A DNA stretch of 12,518 nucleotides from an uncultured Prevotella sp. Its GTDB lineage: Bacteria; Bacteroidota; Bacteroidia; Bacteroidales; Bacteroidaceae. Position numbers and translations under genes: made by a program. Of this stretch, positions 5,767 through 12,518 are shown piece after piece. Location of the stretch: NCBI GenBank assembly GCA_946625715.1, contig CAMOTK010000033.1:1-12518 (forward strand), read 5' to 3'. Every line of letters starts with the position of its first letter. Within the stretch, counting starts at the first letter, position 1. The notes below the pieces were generated by a model. The model saw nothing but the letters and a program-made list of their open reading frames with translations, was not told where the DNA came from and made no database searches.

Positions 5767-8700
5767 TGAAGACTTTGAAACATTATATCCTGTCTATTGG
5801 ACTTCTGCTGTCGGCCCTTTCGGCACAGGCACAGGAGTTCTTCAACCTGACCGCCCAGGAGGTCAGGATTGATTCAGTGCTCCCGCGTTTCAGCTATACC
5901 AGGTTTCTTGGTGCCAACTATGCTGACTCCGTGTATCAGGTGAGCATCGAATATCCCGAGTTTATAGATATGTCCGCCACCGACGTGGCCCGACTGCGCG
6001 CCATCACCACTGAGCAGTTGCCCGAGATGCCCGTGGTCGACCAGTATGTGGGCGTTGCCCGTCGTCAGGGCACGCTCTACGTGTCGCTCTGTCCGCTCGT
6101 CTATCGCGAAGGCAAGTATCAGAAGTTGGTGAGCTTCATGCTCAAAGTCGCGGCCAAGCCTTCGGCCAGCGCCCGTCGTGCCGCCGCCGGCGAGGGCTCC
6201 ACCTATGCCGACCACTCCGTGCTGGCTACAGGCCGCTGGGCGAAGATTCGCATCAGCGAGACCGGCATCTATCAGCTCACGGCCGACCTTGTGCGTCGTG
6301 CCGGCTTCTCTAATATTAATAAGGTGAAAATCTACGGCTATGGCGGAGCCTGGCAGCCCGAAGTGCTCACGCAAGACTATCTGGCCGCCACCGACGACCT
6401 GAAGGAAGTGCCCACCTGCACCATTGGCGGTCGGCGCCTGTTCCATGGCGTTGGCCCGGTAGGGTGGGAGAGCGCGACCGCCACCGAGCGCCTGCGCAAC
6501 CCCTATTCCGACTATGGCTACTACTTCCTGACCGAGAGCGACGCCGAGCCGCTGCAGCAAGACAGCGCCACCTTTGTGTCGTCGTTCTATCCCACGACCA
6601 ACGACTATCATGCTCTGGTAGAAGACGACGGCTACGCGTGGTTTCGCGGCGGTCGCAACTTCTACGACAGCAAACCGCTGCAGATAGGCAGCGACCGCAG
6701 CATGACCATGCCGGCCTATAGCGAATCGGGCCAGCTGACGGTTGTGCTGAGCTATGATGGCACGTTCGATGTCGATGTGGTGGTCAACGGCGAGTTGGCA
6801 GGCACGTTTACGCCCACCTCGACCGAAATGAAGCAAATCAACGACTACAGCAGTGCAGCTGTGGCCAAGCGCATCTACACCGTGAACAATCTGCAGGCCA
6901 GCAACACCATTGTGCTGCTACAGCGCTCGGGTGCCAACGTGCGTCCCGACTATGTGGCGCTCACCAGCAGTCAGCCTAAGGCCGCCGCCCGCTTGAGCGC
7001 CGACAACTTCCCCGTTCCGGAATACGTCTACGGCATCACCAACCAGGACCACCATGCCGACACCGCCGTCGATATGGTCATCCTGATACCCACGTCGCAG
7101 CAAGTGCGTTCGCAGGCCGAGCGCCTGAAGACCATGCACGAGGAGAAAGACGGTCTGCGCGTGCGCATCGTGCCGGCCGACGAGCTCTTCAACGAGTTTT
7201 CCAGCGGCACCCCCGATGCCAATGCCTATCGCCGCTATCTGAAGATGCTCTACGACCGTGCCGAGACCGAGGCCGACATGCCGCGCTATCTGCTGCTCTT
7301 CGGCGATGCCGCCTGGGACAACCGCATGACGTCGGCACAGTGGAAGAACTACTCGCCCGACGACTTCCTGCTCTGCTACGAGAGCGACGACTCGTTCAGC
7401 GAAATCTATTGCTACGTCACCGACGACTACTTCTGCCTGCTCGACGACGGCGAGGGCGGCAACATCGTGGTCAGCGACAAGTCTGACGTGGCCGTCGGCC
7501 GACTCACTGCCCGCACCGAGGCAGAGGCCACCGTGCTGGTCGACAAAATCATCGACTACCGCAACAACGAGCACGCCGGCGTCTGGCAGAACACGCTCTG
7601 CTTCATGGCCGACGACGGCAACCACAACCGCCACATGAACGATGCCGAGCAGGTCATCAAGACCGTGCAGGAGAACGCTTCTTCCTTCCAAATCAAGAAA
7701 ATCTACTGGGACGCCTATTCGCGCGTGACGTCGTCTACCGGCAACCGCTATCCCGACGTGGAGCGGCTCATCAAGCAGCAGATGCGCGACGGTGCCCTCG
7801 TCATGAACTATATCGGCCACGGCTCGCCCTATACCATGTCGCACGAACAGGTGGCCTACGTGAGCGACTTTGCCAAGTCTACCTCGCTGCGCCTGCCCCT
7901 TTGGGTGACGGCTTCGTGCGACATCATGCCTTTCGACGGCCAGGAAGAGAACTTCGGCGAGACGGCCATGTTCAACAAGAACGGCGGTGCCATTGCCTTC
8001 TTCGGCACCACACGCACCGTCTACTCCAACTACAACCAGTACATGGACCGCACGTTCATGAAGCACGTGCTGAGCAGCACCAACGGCGAAATCAACAGCA
8101 TCGGCGAGGCTGCACGATTGGCCAAGAACGACCTCGTGACGCCATCCAGCCCCTATCGCGACTATACCGAGAACAAGCTGCAGTACACCCTCTTGGGCGA
8201 CCCTGCGCTGAAGTTGGCCGTCCCCACCGGCAAGGTGGTCATCGACCGCATCAACGGTCAGTCGGTGGCCGACGAGACGGCCGTGCTCAAGGCCGGCTCG
8301 CAGGTGGTGGTCGAGGGCCATGTGGAGAATGGCGAGAACTTCAACGGCGTGGCATCGGTCACGGTGCGCGATGTCGAGGAGTACATCGTCTGCAAGCTCA
8401 ACAACGTTGAGGCCGGTTCCGACACCATCTTCAAGTTCCGCGACCGTCCCAACACCATCTTCGCCGGTTCCGACAGCGTGCGCAACGGCAAGTTTGCCTT
8501 CACCTTCGCCCTGCCTATGGACATCAGCTACTCCGACGCCACCGGCCTGATGCAGGTCTACGCCGTGAACAGCGATAAGACCATCCTGGCCCACGGCGAG
8601 AACGAACGCTTCAAGATGGGCGGTGACGACAGCTTCCAGAACGACGGCATCGGGCCCAATATCTATTGCTATCTGAACAGCTCGTCGTTCACCAACGGCG

Positions 8701-9305
8701 GCAAGGTGAACACCACGCCCTACTTCTTTGCCGAAGTGTCCGACAAAGACGGCATCAACGTGTCGGGCAACGGCATCGGCCACGATATGGAGCTCATCAT
8801 CGACGGCAAGATGACCATGACCTACAACCTGAACGCCTTCTTCCAATACGACTTTGGCGACTATCGCAGCGGCACCGTGGGCTACTCGCTGCCCGAGTTG
8901 AGCGAGGGCCAGCACAAGCTGCTGTTCCGTGCGTGGGACGTGCTGAACAACTCGTCGACGGCCGAACTCACCTTCGAGGTGGTCAAAGGGCTCGACACCC
9001 GCATCGTCAACGTGATGTGCACCCATAATCCTGCCTCTACCAACACCACGTTCGTCATCAACCACGAGCGCGTAGGCTCGCTCATGGACATCGACCTCGA
9101 GGTGTTCGACACCTCCGGCCGCACCCTGTGGCACCATACCGAGAGCGGCATCAGCACCGACAACACCTACACCGTCAGCTGGGACCTCACCGTCGATGGC
9201 GGTCGCCGCCTGCAGACGGGCGTCTACCTCTATCGCGTCAGCGTCAGCTGCGAGGGCAGTCGCAAGTCGTCGATGGCCAAGAAACTGATTGTACTGAATA
9301 AATAA
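5766..9305 (+). CDS. porU: Type IX secretion system sortase PorU
   Basis: PorU is the cell-surface cysteine protease/sortase that removes the C-terminal signal of T9SS cargo and joins the cargo to anionic lipopolysaccharide. This 1179-residue protein has a signal peptide (about 1-22, ending SAQAQ), the PorU 'SVLATGRWAKIRISETGIYQL' region from S151, and a peptidase C25 (gingipain-like) domain at about 437-815. H685 in IGHGS and C718 in TASCD are the expected catalytic pair, 33 residues apart as in gingipain RgpB. The C25 domain closes with 'LLGDPALKL' (810). A T9SS-type C-terminal beta domain starts near 1080 (THNP, then 'TGVYLYRVSV', 'KKLIVLNK'), as in P. gingivalis PorU. The start is GTG 5766; an in-frame stop lies just before it at 5763. 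porV follows after 12 bases. Confidence 0.95.
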   Translation: MKTLKHYILSIGLLLSALSAQAQEFFNLTAQEVRIDSVLPRFSYTRFLGANYADSVYQVSIEYPEFIDMSATDVARLRAITTEQLPEMPVVDQYVGVARRQGTLYVSLCPLVYREGKYQKLVSFMLKVAAKPSASARRAAAGEGSTYADHSVLATGRWAKIRISETGIYQLTADLVRRAGFSNINKVKIYGYGGAWQPEVLTQDYLAATDDLKEVPTCTIGGRRLFHGVGPVGWESATATERLRNPYSDYGYYFLTESDAEPLQQDSATFVSSFYPTTNDYHALVEDDGYAWFRGGRNFYDSKPLQIGSDRSMTMPAYSESGQLTVVLSYDGTFDVDVVVNGELAGTFTPTSTEMKQINDYSSAAVAKRIYTVNNLQASNTIVLLQRSGANVRPDYVALTSSQPKAAARLSADNFPVPEYVYGITNQDHHADTAVDMVILIPTSQQVRSQAERLKTMHEEKDGLRVRIVPADELFNEFSSGTPDANAYRRYLKMLYDRAETEADMPRYLLLFGDAAWDNRMTSAQWKNYSPDDFLLCYESDDSFSEIYCYVTDDYFCLLDDGEGGNIVVSDKSDVAVGRLTARTEAEATVLVDKIIDYRNNEHAGVWQNTLCFMADDGNHNRHMNDAEQVIKTVQENASSFQIKKIYWDAYSRVTSSTGNRYPDVERLIKQQMRDGALVMNYIGHGSPYTMSHEQVAYVSDFAKSTSLRLPLWVTASCDIMPFDGQEENFGETAMFNKNGGAIAFFGTTRTVYSNYNQYMDRTFMKHVLSSTNGEINSIGEAARLAKNDLVTPSSPYRDYTENKLQYTLLGDPALKLAVPTGKVVIDRINGQSVADETAVLKAGSQVVVEGHVENGENFNGVASVTVRDVEEYIVCKLNNVEAGSDTIFKFRDRPNTIFAGSDSVRNGKFAFTFALPMDISYSDATGLMQVYAVNSDKTILAHGENERFKMGGDDSFQNDGIGPNIYCYLNSSSFTNGGKVNTTPYFFAEVSDKDGINVSGNGIGHDMELIIDGKMTMTYNLNAFFQYDFGDYRSGTVGYSLPELSEGQHKLLFRAWDVLNNSSTAELTFEVVKGLDTRIVNVMCTHNPASTNTTFVINHERVGSLMDIDLEVFDTSGRTLWHHTESGISTDNTYTVSWDLTVDGGRRLQTGVYLYRVSVSCEGSRKSSMAKKLIVLNK

Positions 9306-9317
9306 TATTGTTTGAAC

Positions 9318-10490
9318 ATGAACAAGAAACTAAACATACAGATTTTGGCTTTTGTCCTTTGGCTTCTGGCCGTAGGCTCAGCCAAAGCCGACGACGAGAA
9401 GCTCACGTCGTTCAATCCCGTGGAGCATGCCGTCATTTCGCAGACCATTGCTCCCGATGCCCGTGCTGCAGGTATGGGCGACGTGGGTGCTGCCACCGAT
9501 CCCGATGTCAACTCACAATACTGGAACCTGGCCAAGTATCCGTTCTGCATCAGCCGTGCAGGCGTCGCACTGAACTACACCCCTTGGCTGCGCCAGCTGG
9601 TCAACGACATCGACCTGGCCTACGTGGCCGGCTACTACCGCATAGGCGACTACGGTGCGCTCTCAGGTTCGCTGCGCTACTTCTCCTTGGGCGAGGTCTA
9701 CACGTCCGACGAGAGCGACATGACCGTCAAGCCCTATGAGCTGTCGCTCGACGTGGCCTACTCGCGCATGCTGAGCGAGAAGTTCTCGCTCGGCGTAGGC
9801 CTGCGCTGGATTTACTCCGACCTGCGCTACGACTACAGCGAAGACTCGAAGCCCGCTTCGGCCTTTGCTGCCGACATTGCGATGTACTACAACAACTACA
9901 TCATGCTGGGCAGCCGCGAGTGTCAGTTAGGTCTTGGTCTGGCCGCCACCAACATCGGTTCGAAGATTTCCTACTATGGCGACGAAGAGAGCCAGTTCAT
10001 TCCGGCCAACCTGCGTCTGGGCGCCTCCATCATGATACCTATCGACGAGTACAACCGCTTCTCGCTTTCGGCCGATGCCAACAAGCTGATGGTGCCCACC
10101 GTGCCCCGTCAGGAAGATGGCGAGTCGAACTCCGACTATCAGGACCGCGTGCGCCGTCAGTATAGCGACATGTCGAGCATCAAGGGCATCTTCAAGAGCT
10201 TTAGCGACGCCCCCGGCGGTTTCAAGGAAGAGTTGCAGGAGATTCAGTGGAGCGTGGGCGCCGAGTATGTCTATCACGACCAGTTCTCGTTGCGCGCCGG
10301 CTACCACCACGAGTCGGAAAACAAGGGCAACCGCAAGTATTTCACCGTCGGCGGCGGCTTCCGCATGAGCGTCTTCTCGCTCGATGTGGGCTACGTCATC
10401 TCTACGGCCCAGAGCAACCCGCTCGACCAGACGCTCCGCTTCTCGCTGGCCTTCGACATGGACGGCATCAAGGACCTGTTTAAGAAATAA
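9318..10490 (+). CDS. porV: Type IX secretion system outer-membrane protein PorV (LptO)
   Basis: PorV is a FadL-like outer-membrane beta-barrel that picks up cargo from the T9SS translocon by its C-terminal signal and delivers it to PorU. The protein is 390 residues from ATG 9318. Signal peptide is about 1-24 (hydrophobic core, cut after SAKA). The conserved mature N-terminus 'APDARAAGMGDVGAATDPD' with 'SQYWNLAKYPF' is typical of PorV. Alternating strands rich in Tyr and Ser, such as 'YFSLGEVY' and 'LGVGLRWIYSDLRY', continue to a C-terminal strand ('LRFSLAFDMD'). Its place directly after porU matches Porphyromonas gingivalis PG0026-PG0027. The gap to porU is 12 bases and no Shine-Dalgarno is seen, so it is read from the same transcript. 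An in-frame TTG at 9312 is an unlikely start. Confidence 0.94.
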   Translation: MNKKLNIQILAFVLWLLAVGSAKADDEKLTSFNPVEHAVISQTIAPDARAAGMGDVGAATDPDVNSQYWNLAKYPFCISRAGVALNYTPWLRQLVNDIDLAYVAGYYRIGDYGALSGSLRYFSLGEVYTSDESDMTVKPYELSLDVAYSRMLSEKFSLGVGLRWIYSDLRYDYSEDSKPASAFAADIAMYYNNYIMLGSRECQLGLGLAATNIGSKISYYGDEESQFIPANLRLGASIMIPIDEYNRFSLSADANKLMVPTVPRQEDGESNSDYQDRVRRQYSDMSSIKGIFKSFSDAPGGFKEELQEIQWSVGAEYVYHDQFSLRAGYHHESENKGNRKYFTVGGGFRMSVFSLDVGYVISTAQSNPLDQTLRFSLAFDMDGIKDLFKK

Positions 10491-10505
10491 AAAACGCTCA
10501 AAAGG

Positions 10506-10982
10506 ATGAAAATACGTGTAGGATTCGGATTCGACGTCCATCGCCTGGTAGAAGGACGCGACCTGTGGATGGGCGGCATCAAGATAGACCATTCGTTGGG
10601 CCTCTTGGGCCATAGCGATGCCGACGTGCTTATCCACGCCATCTGCGACGCCATGCTGGGCGCAGCCAACATGCGCGACATTGGCTATCACTTCCCCGAC
10701 ACGGCCGCCGAGACCGACGGCATAGACAGCAAGATTCTGCTCAAGAAGACGGTCGACCTCATTGCCACCAAAGGCTACAAGCTGGGCAATATCGATGCCA
10801 CCATCTGTGCCGAGCGTCCGAAGATGAATCCCCACATCCCCGCCATGCAGCAATGTCTGGCCGACATTATCGGCACCGACATTGACAACATCTCCATCAA
10901 AGCCACCACCACCGAGCGCCTGGGCTTCACCGGTCGCGAAGAGGGCATCTCGGCCTACGCCACCGTGCTCATCGAGGGCTGA
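10506..10982 (+). CDS. ispF: 2-C-methyl-D-erythritol 2,4-cyclodiphosphate synthase
   Basis: IspF turns 4-diphosphocytidyl-methylerythritol 2-phosphate into the cyclodiphosphate, releasing CMP, in the non-mevalonate isoprenoid pathway. It acts as a cytosolic trimer. The protein has 158 residues, the usual length (E. coli about 159). Zn ligands D10 and H12 (FDVH) and H44 (in LIHAICDAMLGA) are present, as are 'GHSDADVL' (35) and the end motif 'ATTTERLGFTGREEGI'. It starts 15 bases after porV, so it is probably the last gene of the operon; as I recall, ispF also follows porV in P. gingivalis. Purines (AAAAGG) lie directly against the ATG, too close for a normal ribosome site. It converges on dgt with 9 bases between the stops. 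Confidence 0.96.
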   Translation: MKIRVGFGFDVHRLVEGRDLWMGGIKIDHSLGLLGHSDADVLIHAICDAMLGAANMRDIGYHFPDTAAETDGIDSKILLKKTVDLIATKGYKLGNIDATICAERPKMNPHIPAMQQCLADIIGTDIDNISIKATTTERLGFTGREEGISAYATVLIEG

Positions 10983-10995
10983 ACGCTTGGTTCAG
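10979..10995. repeat. Small dyad spanning both convergent stop codons
   Basis: CTGAAC (10979-10984), a 5-base spacer, and GTTCAG (10990-10995) form a perfect 6-base inverted repeat. The left TGA is the stop of ispF and the right TCA is the stop of dgt on the other strand. There is no T-run on either side, so it is at best a weak bidirectional terminator; the short stem may be chance. Confidence 0.35.
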
Positions 10996-12329
10996 ACGAT
11001 GGGCAGCGAGATGCCGCAAATCTTCTGATAGACGTCGAGGGCGTAGACGTCGGTCATGCCGCTGATGTAGTCGATGACGGCCATGATGCGCGTCTCCAGG
11101 TCGTCGCTGTCGATGTGGTACTGGCTGCTCACGCGCCCAATGAGCTGCTGCGAATAGTAGCGCTCCGGATGCTCGATGGCCGACATCATGTGGTCGAGCA
11201 GCGTCTCCATAATCTTATAGCCCGAGAGCTCTACGTCGAGCACGGGTTTGCTCCTGTAAATCATGCGTTTCGAGAAGTCGGCACACGTCTTGTAGGCCTG
11301 CCGTTGCAGCGGCGCGATGTGGTCGATGAGCGACCCTTCGAACGTGCCCTCAAGAATGGCGTCTTCGTTGGCCATAAACGTGTTCACGCACTCGTTCTCG
11401 AGCTTGCCGATGACGCAGGCACGCATGTAGACCACCTTCTCGTTGTCGTCGGTCAGTTGCTCGTCGGCAATGCGCTGCAAGATGTGGGCCCGGTCGGTTG
11501 CGTCGAAGAAGTTCAGGAACAGTTCGCTCACCTCCTGAAACGAGAGCAGCTTCAGCTTGTGGGCATCCTCGAGGTCCATGATTTCGTAGCAGATGTCGTC
11601 GGCCGCCTCTACCAGGTAGACCAGCGGGTGGCGGGCGAAGCGCAGCGGCTGTCCCGGCGCAGACAGGCACAGGATGCCCATCTCGTTGGCAATGCGGTGG
11701 TACACCTCGGCCTCGCTGTTGAAGAAGCCAAACTTGCCCTTCCTTCCTGCCAGCGACGACGAGAAGGGATACTTCACGATGCTGGCCAGCGTAGAGTAGG
11801 TCATCACGAAGCCGCCCGGCCGTCGGCCCTTGAACTGGTGGGTGAGCAGTCGGAAGGCGTTGGCGTTGCCTTCGAAGTGGGTGATATCGTCCCAGAAAGG
11901 AGCCGACACCTGCGCTTTCAGATACAAGCCCTTGCCTTCGGTGAAGAACGTCTGTATGGCCTTCTCGCCCGAATGGCCAAACGGCGGGTTGCCCATGTCG
12001 TGGGCCAGACAGGCCGTGGCCACAATCTGTCCTATCTCGGGCAGCAGCGTGTCCCTGAAGGCCGGGTTCTTGTGGCAGAGCAGCTGCGCCACGTCGTTGC
12101 CGAGCGACATGCCCACGCTGGCCACCTCGAGCGAGTGGGTCAGGCGGTTGTGCACAAACACGCTGCCTGGCAGCGGAAACACCTGCGTCTTGTTTTGCAA
12201 GCGGCGAAACGGCGCCGAGAAAATCAGTCGGTCGTAGTCGCGCTTAAACTCCGTGCGGTCGTCGTGGCGCTCGGGATGTCGGTTCTCCTGCCCAAGTCGG
12301 CGGTTAGAAATCAGTTGGTTCCAGTTCAT
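10992..12329 (-). CDS. dgt: dGTP triphosphohydrolase (dGTPase)
   Basis: The enzyme hydrolyses dGTP (and in many bacteria other dNTPs) to the deoxynucleoside and triphosphate, so it tunes the dNTP pool in the cytosol. It has 445 residues from ATG 12329. The family N-terminus 'RRLQNKTQVFPLP' (42-54) is followed by HD-domain metal ligands: H65 in HNRLTHSLEV, H110-D111 in LAHDMGNPPFGHSGE, and probably D244 or D245 in EAADDI. 'HFEGNANAFRLL' (151-162) is also typical. ATG 12329 (MNWNQL) fits the family better, but ATG 12335 two codons earlier is possible. The open frame up to 12356 cannot be used because it runs into the promoter. The gene is shorter than E. coli Dgt (about 505), as is usual in Bacteroidetes. 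It is monocistronic as far as can be seen. Confidence 0.93.
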   Translation of the reverse strand: MNWNQLISNRRLGQENRHPERHDDRTEFKRDYDRLIFSAPFRRLQNKTQVFPLPGSVFVHNRLTHSLEVASVGMSLGNDVAQLLCHKNPAFRDTLLPEIGQIVATACLAHDMGNPPFGHSGEKAIQTFFTEGKGLYLKAQVSAPFWDDITHFEGNANAFRLLTHQFKGRRPGGFVMTYSTLASIVKYPFSSSLAGRKGKFGFFNSEAEVYHRIANEMGILCLSAPGQPLRFARHPLVYLVEAADDICYEIMDLEDAHKLKLLSFQEVSELFLNFFDATDRAHILQRIADEQLTDDNEKVVYMRACVIGKLENECVNTFMANEDAILEGTFEGSLIDHIAPLQRQAYKTCADFSKRMIYRSKPVLDVELSGYKIMETLLDHMMSAIEHPERYYSQQLIGRVSSQYHIDSDDLETRIMAVIDYISGMTDVYALDVYQKICGISLPIV

Positions 12330-12346
12330 TCTCATGTTTCGGAAAA

Positions 12347-12379
12347 TTTGCTGCAAAGATACATAATTTGCGAAGCAAA
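12347..12379. repeat. Twin TTTGC/GCAAA palindromes at the dgt promoter
   Basis: Two dyads, TTTGC-T-GCAAA (12347-12357) and TTTGC-GAA-GCAAA (12367-12379), begin exactly 20 bases apart. The larger match is AATTTGC (12345 and 12365) with GCAAAG (12353 and 12375). The first covers the -7 box and likely start site; the second lies in the promoter spacer. This looks like a possible two-site operator, but part of one half-site is the promoter's own TTTG. Confidence 0.4.
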
Positions 12380-12384
12380 GTCAA
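12354..12384 (-). promoter_or_regulatory. Bacteroidetes promoter of dgt
   Basis: On the minus strand, TTG (12384-12382), a 20-base spacer and TATCTTTG (12361-12354) fit the Bacteroidetes consensus; the upstream element is CTTG rather than TTTG. Transcription should start near 12347, leaving 12-18 bases before the two candidate ATG codons. Confidence 0.75.
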
Positions 12385-12518
12385 GTTTTTCGGCAATTTT
12401 TATGTTGTCTTAACTTCATAAAAGTGCTCTTCCAGACTCCCAAACTCCTCAGACGTGCCAACTTGCATTGAATGACTTAGCGCCTCATTGCCCAGAGGCT
12501 CCGTGTTCTATGAATTTT
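12385..12518. other. Non-coding end of the window
   Basis: No convincing gene is present. A minus-strand frame is open from a TAG at 12508-12510 to a TAA at 12402-12400; it has an ATG at 12468 that would give 22 residues (MQVGTSEEFGSLEEHFYEVK, then TT). No promoter or ribosome site supports it. A 5-base GCCTC/GAGGC inverted repeat lies at 12482-12499. Confidence 0.4.

Noticed and set aside
6918..9137. A 739-codon open frame on the minus strand across porU
   Set aside because: It is antisense to a clear PorU protein. The G/C-rich third positions of porU codons remove stops from this frame; its product is a Val/His/Gly/Ala-rich shadow with no family motif.
9306..9314. TATTGTTTG before porV as a promoter -7 box
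   Set aside because: It has three bases between TA and TTTG instead of two, and transcription would start past the porV start codon.
11115..12413. A 432-codon + strand open frame across dgt
   Set aside because: It is antisense to a well-conserved dGTPase, its composition is shadow-like, and it has no promoter or start signal.
12482..12499. GCCTC/GAGGC hairpin as a terminator
   Set aside because: It has only 5 base pairs and no adjacent T-run on either strand.
1..12518. Search for CRISPR, tRNA/rRNA, insertion sequences, phage or defence genes
   Set aside because: No regularly spaced repeats, no RNA gene shapes, no transposase or terminal repeats, and no defence-family motifs were seen; the gene content is core T9SS, metabolism and secreted proteins.

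Overview
The window looks like a piece of a Bacteroidales chromosome, most likely Prevotella or a close relative. Three things point there. It carries the type IX secretion system (T9SS) genes porU and porV. It has secreted proteins ending in the short 'G-Q/R-R ... KG-x-YI ... KK' tail familiar from Prevotella and Bacteroides. Its three recognisable promoters all fit the Bacteroidetes form TTG-N20-TAnnTTTG. Shine-Dalgarno sequences are mostly absent or weak, also as expected, with one clear exception at 3731.

Left region (1-3957, + strand): the 3' end of a large secreted, Ig-like protein gene, then a complete 988-residue secreted repeat protein, then a 70-residue acidic protein translationally coupled to it by an ATGA overlap. 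The two large proteins share a related C-terminal module and tail. A strong hairpin plus T-run at 3990-4051 probably ends this transcript, but it lies inside the coding sequence of the convergent gene.

Middle region (3961-5095): a secreted protein of unknown function on the minus strand, then a 148-base divergent intergenic region with one well-formed promoter for each side.

Right-centre (5096-10982, + strand): a probable four-gene operon of a fumarylacetoacetate-hydrolase-family enzyme, porU (T9SS sortase), porV (T9SS outer-membrane shuttle protein) and ispF (isoprenoid precursor synthesis). Gaps are 46, 12 and 15 bases, with a good promoter only before the first gene. PorU cleaves the C-terminal signal of T9SS cargo at the cell surface and attaches it to lipopolysaccharide; PorV shuttles cargo to it.

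Right end (10992-12518): a dGTP triphosphohydrolase gene (dgt) on the minus strand, convergent with ispF, with a clear promoter embedded in two TTTGC/GCAAA palindromes. The last ~130 bases hold no convincing gene. No RNA genes, insertion sequences, phage genes or CRISPR arrays were seen. Most of the window is ordinary core Bacteroidales content. The points most worth a second look are the terminator inside a convergent gene, the coupled small protein, the paralogous C-termini beside the T9SS genes, and the palindromes at dgt.
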